The translations under genes and the position numbers were made by a program. A stretch of 9,097 nt of DNA from Deltaproteobacteria bacterium (GTDB lineage: Bacteria; Desulfobacterota; DSM-4660; Desulfatiglandales; Desulfatiglandaceae), in contig DUZB01000150.1 of the NCBI GenBank assembly GCA_013349725.1, forward strand, positions 1-9,097, read 5' to 3'. Below are positions 6,449 through 9,097 of this stretch, piece after piece (position 1 is the first letter of the stretch; the number at the start of each line of letters is the position of its first letter). Under the pieces are notes generated by a model, which worked only from the letters and a program-made list of their open reading frames with translations, made no database searches and was not told where the DNA came from.

Positions 6449-8445
6449 ACGAGTCCCATGGCCCGTTCAACAATATTCTCTGCGCTGAATCCAAATTCTC
6501 TGAACAGGATGCTGCTTGGCGCAGAGGCCCCGAATCGGTCGAGGCTGATTGTCTCCCCCGCCTCTCCCACAAATCTGTGCCACCCCATGGAAGATCCCGC
6601 CTCGATAGAGATGCGGGCCTTGATTTCCGGGGGCAATACCTGTAATTTGTATTTTGCCGTTTGTTTGTCAAAAAGCTCCCAGGATGGCATACTGACCACG
6701 CGCACGGCTTTTCCCTTCTCCGAGAGAACTGTTGCGGCAGCAAGCGTAATATGGATTTCCGACCCGGTAGAGATGAGAATCAGATCAGGCGTTCTGTTTC
6801 CAAAATCTTTCAGGATGTAGGCGCCCTTCCTCACATTGGATGCGGACGCGTACTGTGTTCTGTCAAGGGTTGGGAGCCCCTGTCTTGTAAGAGCGAGAGC
6901 CACGGGACCTCCGGCCAGGGCGAGGGCCAGTTTCCAGGCCTCAGCGGTTTCATTGCCGTCACAGGGCCGGAGCAGGGTGAGGTTGGGAATGGCCCGCAGG
7001 GAGGCAAGCTGTTCAACGGGTTGATGCGTGGGGCCGTCCTCACCAAGCCCTATGCTGTCATGGGTAAAAACATAAATCACCTTCAATCCCATGAGGGCGG
7101 CAAGTCGTATGGCCGGACGCATGTAGTCGCAGAAGATGAGAAAGGTGCCCCCGTAGGGAATGATGCCCCCGTGAAGGGCCATGCCGTTCAGGATGGCGCC
7201 CATGCCATGTTCCCGAACACCAAAACGAAGGTTACGTCCCTTGCAGGACCCGGGTTGAAAATCCGTTTCACCCACGATTTCCGTTTTGTTTGAGGGAGCA
7301 AGGTCAGCGGAACCACCCATGAGATTGTGTACTTTTTGGGCAATGGCGTTGAGGACTTTCCCGGAGGCCACCCGGCTTGCCATTCCTTTTGCATCCGGGG
7401 GAAAAACCGGTATCTCGCTGTCCCATTCAGCCGGCAGGACCCCCTTCATGAAACGGTCCCATTCGGCAGCCATATCCGGCTCCTGTTCTGCGTACGCATG
7501 GAAACGCGCCTTCCACGCATCCTCTTCCCGGATCCCTTTTTCAACGGCCGCGGCGAAATGTTCCCGCACTTCATCGGGCACAAAAAAAGGCCTGTCAACG
7601 GGCCATCCGAGTTTTTCTTTTGTCAATACCAGTTCATCCGGCCCCAGAGGTTCCCCGTGGGCAGACGCCTTGTCCTGCTTGTTGGGACTGCCGAATCCTA
7701 TGTGTGTCCTTACCGCAATAAGCGATGGTCTTTTCGTTTCTGCACGCGCCTCATGGATGGCGTTTTCGATCGCTTCAAGATCGTTGCCGTCCGCAACTTC
7801 CTGAACATGCCAGTTGTAGGCTCGAAACCGCTGGCTTCGATCTTCCGTAAAAGCGATATCCGTGCTGCCTTCAATGGTAATCCGGTTGTCGTCATAAAGA
7901 TAGATGAGCTTACCCAAAGCCAGATGACCCGCCAGGGAAGCGGCCTCATGACTCACCCCTTCCATCAGGTCCCCATCACTGACAATTCCATAGGTGAAAT
8001 GGTTGACGATATCCAATCCCGGCCGGTTAAACCTGGCAGACAGAAACTGTTCCGCCAGGGCCATCCCCACCCCGCTCGCAAACCCCTGACCGAGAGGTCC
8101 CGTCGTAATTTCCACCCCCGGAGTCAGACCGTATTCCGGGTGACCGGCTGTTCTGCTCCCCCACTGGCGGAACCCTTTCAGATCATCTAAGCTCAGGTCA
8201 TATCCTGTCAGATGGAGAAGGCTGTAAAGAAGCATGGAACCATGGCCCGCGGAAAGGACGAACCGATCCCTGTCCTGCCATTTTGGATTTCCGGGGTTGT
8301 GTTTCAAAAACCGCGTCCACAGGACATAGGCCATGGATGCCGCGCCCATGGGCATACCGGGATGGCCTGAATTTGCCTTCTGAACAGCATCCGCCGAAAG
8401 CATTCGGATGGTATTTACACTCAACTCGTCCAGTTTCGATGTCAT
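6445..8445 (-). CDS. tkt: Transketolase
   Basis: Transketolase is the thiamine-diphosphate enzyme that moves two-carbon units between sugar phosphates in the non-oxidative pentose phosphate pathway, in the cytoplasm. This copy is full length (666 aa). Visible motifs are GHPGMPMG at 27-34, AGHGS at 66-70, His101, the cofactor and metal motif SDGDLMEG at 156-163 with Asn187, the catalytic glutamate Glu412 in VREHGMG, and [16 protein letters not shown] at 461-476 with the substrate histidine His474. Ribosome site AAGGAG (8462-8457) lies 11 nt before the ATG. It follows the membrane-protein gene by 31 nt and overlaps rnc by 4 nt. A sugar-metabolism gene leading an RNA-processing cluster is unusual, but operons of housekeeping genes of this kind do occur. 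Confidence 0.97.
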   Translation of the reverse strand: MTSKLDELSVNTIRMLSADAVQKANSGHPGMPMGAASMAYVLWTRFLKHNPGNPKWQDRDRFVLSAGHGSMLLYSLLHLTGYDLSLDDLKGFRQWGSRTAGHPEYGLTPGVEITTGPLGQGFASGVGMALAEQFLSARFNRPGLDIVNHFTYGIVSDGDLMEGVSHEAASLAGHLALGKLIYLYDDNRITIEGSTDIAFTEDRSQRFRAYNWHVQEVADGNDLEAIENAIHEARAETKRPSLIAVRTHIGFGSPNKQDKASAHGEPLGPDELVLTKEKLGWPVDRPFFVPDEVREHFAAAVEKGIREEDAWKARFHAYAEQEPDMAAEWDRFMKGVLPAEWDSEIPVFPPDAKGMASRVASGKVLNAIAQKVHNLMGGSADLAPSNKTEIVGETDFQPGSCKGRNLRFGVREHGMGAILNGMALHGGIIPYGGTFLIFCDYMRPAIRLAALMGLKVIYVFTHDSIGLGEDGPTHQPVEQLASLRAIPNLTLLRPCDGNETAEAWKLALALAGGPVALALTRQGLPTLDRTQYASASNVRKGAYILKDFGNRTPDLILISTGSEIHITLAAATVLSEKGKAVRVVSMPSWELFDKQTAKYKLQVLPPEIKARISIEAGSSMGWHRFVGEAGETISLDRFGASAPSSILFREFGFSAENIVERAMGLV

Positions 8446-8476
8446 TTTATCTCAAGCTCCTTTCCTTACTATCGAA

Positions 8477-9097
8477 TTATATTTTTATCTTTCTCCCGGC
8501 TTTTATCCTTTTAAGAATGAAGGGAATAAAGAATGAAAAAACGAAAAGCGCCAGGGCAAAAAAGACCTCCAATGAAACAAGTTTCTCCCATTTACCAGAA
8601 GACCAAACATTTTTCAACGTTGCACTCAAAAAAGTGATAACAAAAATGGAAACAGGCGCCCCCAGGCCCGTCCCCAGGAAATAATCCCTGAAACGGACCC
8701 GGGTAATGCTGAAACCGTAGTTCATGGGCGTAAAAGGGCAATTGAGAAGCCTCACGTAAAGAACCGTCACGAACCCGTTGGTTTCTATGGCGTTATCGTA
8801 TTTCTCCAGCCTTCCTCCAATCATGGATGCAACGAAGTCCCTTCCCAGCGACCTTCCAACAGCAAATGCCAGACAGGCGCCGGCCACGGCCCCCATCCAT
8901 CCGCAGAAAAACCCCCAGGACACTCCGAAAAGCGTTGCCGCCAGAACAATCAGGATGCTGGCCGGGACAAAGAGGCATATGGCCACCGCTTCAAAGGCAA
9001 TGAATGCCGCAGGCGCCCACAGGCCACATGCCTCAAGGAGACGTCCCAGGACTTCCGGGGTCACCATCTCTTTCAATCCGGTGAAACGGAACACCAG
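8477..9097 (-). CDS. TVP38/TMEM64 (DedA-like) membrane protein, partial
   Basis: This is a polytopic inner-membrane protein of the VTT/SNARE-associated family. Some relatives act as lipid scramblases or in envelope homeostasis; the role here is unknown. About 205 codons are visible. Family features are FVPASILIVLAATLFG at about 42-57 (proline-containing re-entrant segment), GRSLGRDFV at about 80-88, and RLLNCPFTPMNYGFSITRVRFRDYFLGT at about 115-142. Hydrophobic helices lie at about 26-59, 60-82, 140-160 and 173-195. The tail is basic (KRIKAGRKIKI). The frame stays open to the window edge. A GTG at 9094 is only a possible start, and the true N-terminus, probably with a further helix, should lie outside. 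The stop TAA is 31 nt before tkt, so it may head or share the operon. Confidence 0.88.
   Translation of the reverse strand: MVFRFTGLKEMVTPEVLGRLLEACGLWAPAAFIAFEAVAICLFVPASILIVLAATLFGVSWGFFCGWMGAVAGACLAFAVGRSLGRDFVASMIGGRLEKYDNAIETNGFVTVLYVRLLNCPFTPMNYGFSITRVRFRDYFLGTGLGAPVSIFVITFLSATLKNVWSSGKWEKLVSLEVFFALALFVFSFFIPFILKRIKAGRKIKI

Noticed and set aside
7327..8190. Long plus-strand open frame of 287 codons opposite transketolase
   Set aside because: It is antisense to a gene with all catalytic motifs intact, and its translation shows no recognisable domain.

Overview
The window carries two convergent gene blocks of about 48% GC by eye. It most resembles a Gram-negative deltaproteobacterium of the Desulfobacterota type. 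That placement is an inference from the NtrC-type signalling pair, the protein style, the GATTAN-rich intergenic repeats and a CGCAAAGA tandem motif. No rRNA or other decisive marker is present.

Left block, + strand. Bases 1-172 hold an imperfect tandem/inverted repeat built from GATTAN hexamers, followed by about 360 nt without a convincing gene. Then come a membrane-bound sensor histidine kinase (532-1980) and a sigma54-dependent NtrC-family response regulator (2115-3476), which form a two-component system.

The most interesting part is the 328-nt gap after the regulator. It has every element of an enhancer-controlled sigma54 promoter in the right order. There are two 16-bp dyads (GTATAA-N4-TTGTAC and GTACAA-N4-TTGTAC), an IHF-like site, and a near-consensus -24/-12 element (TGGCAAGCATGTTGCA, 3671-3686). 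About 31 nt beyond the predicted start lies a strong intrinsic terminator (3728-3761). No ORF fits between start and terminator, so the predicted product is a small RNA of about 65 nt. Its single-stranded 5' part carries a CU-rich, anti-Shine-Dalgarno-like stretch. I infer a self-contained module in which kinase, activator and sRNA are encoded together and the regulator switches on the sRNA next to its own gene. The logic resembles GlrKR-GlmY, LuxO-Qrr and the myxobacterial Pxr system.

Right block, - strand, reading from 9097 down to 3805. The order is a TVP38/TMEM64-type membrane protein (cut by the window edge), transketolase (tkt), RNase III (rnc), an Elp3-like radical SAM enzyme without an acetyltransferase domain, and the GTPase Era. 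The last four are tightly packed: a 4-nt GTGA overlap, a 19-nt overlap with a TTG start, and a 4-nt ATGA overlap. They are probably one translationally coupled operon. rnc and era are classic neighbours, and the radical SAM gene sits between them. The two blocks meet tail to tail at the hairpin at 3728-3761, which can probably terminate in both directions.
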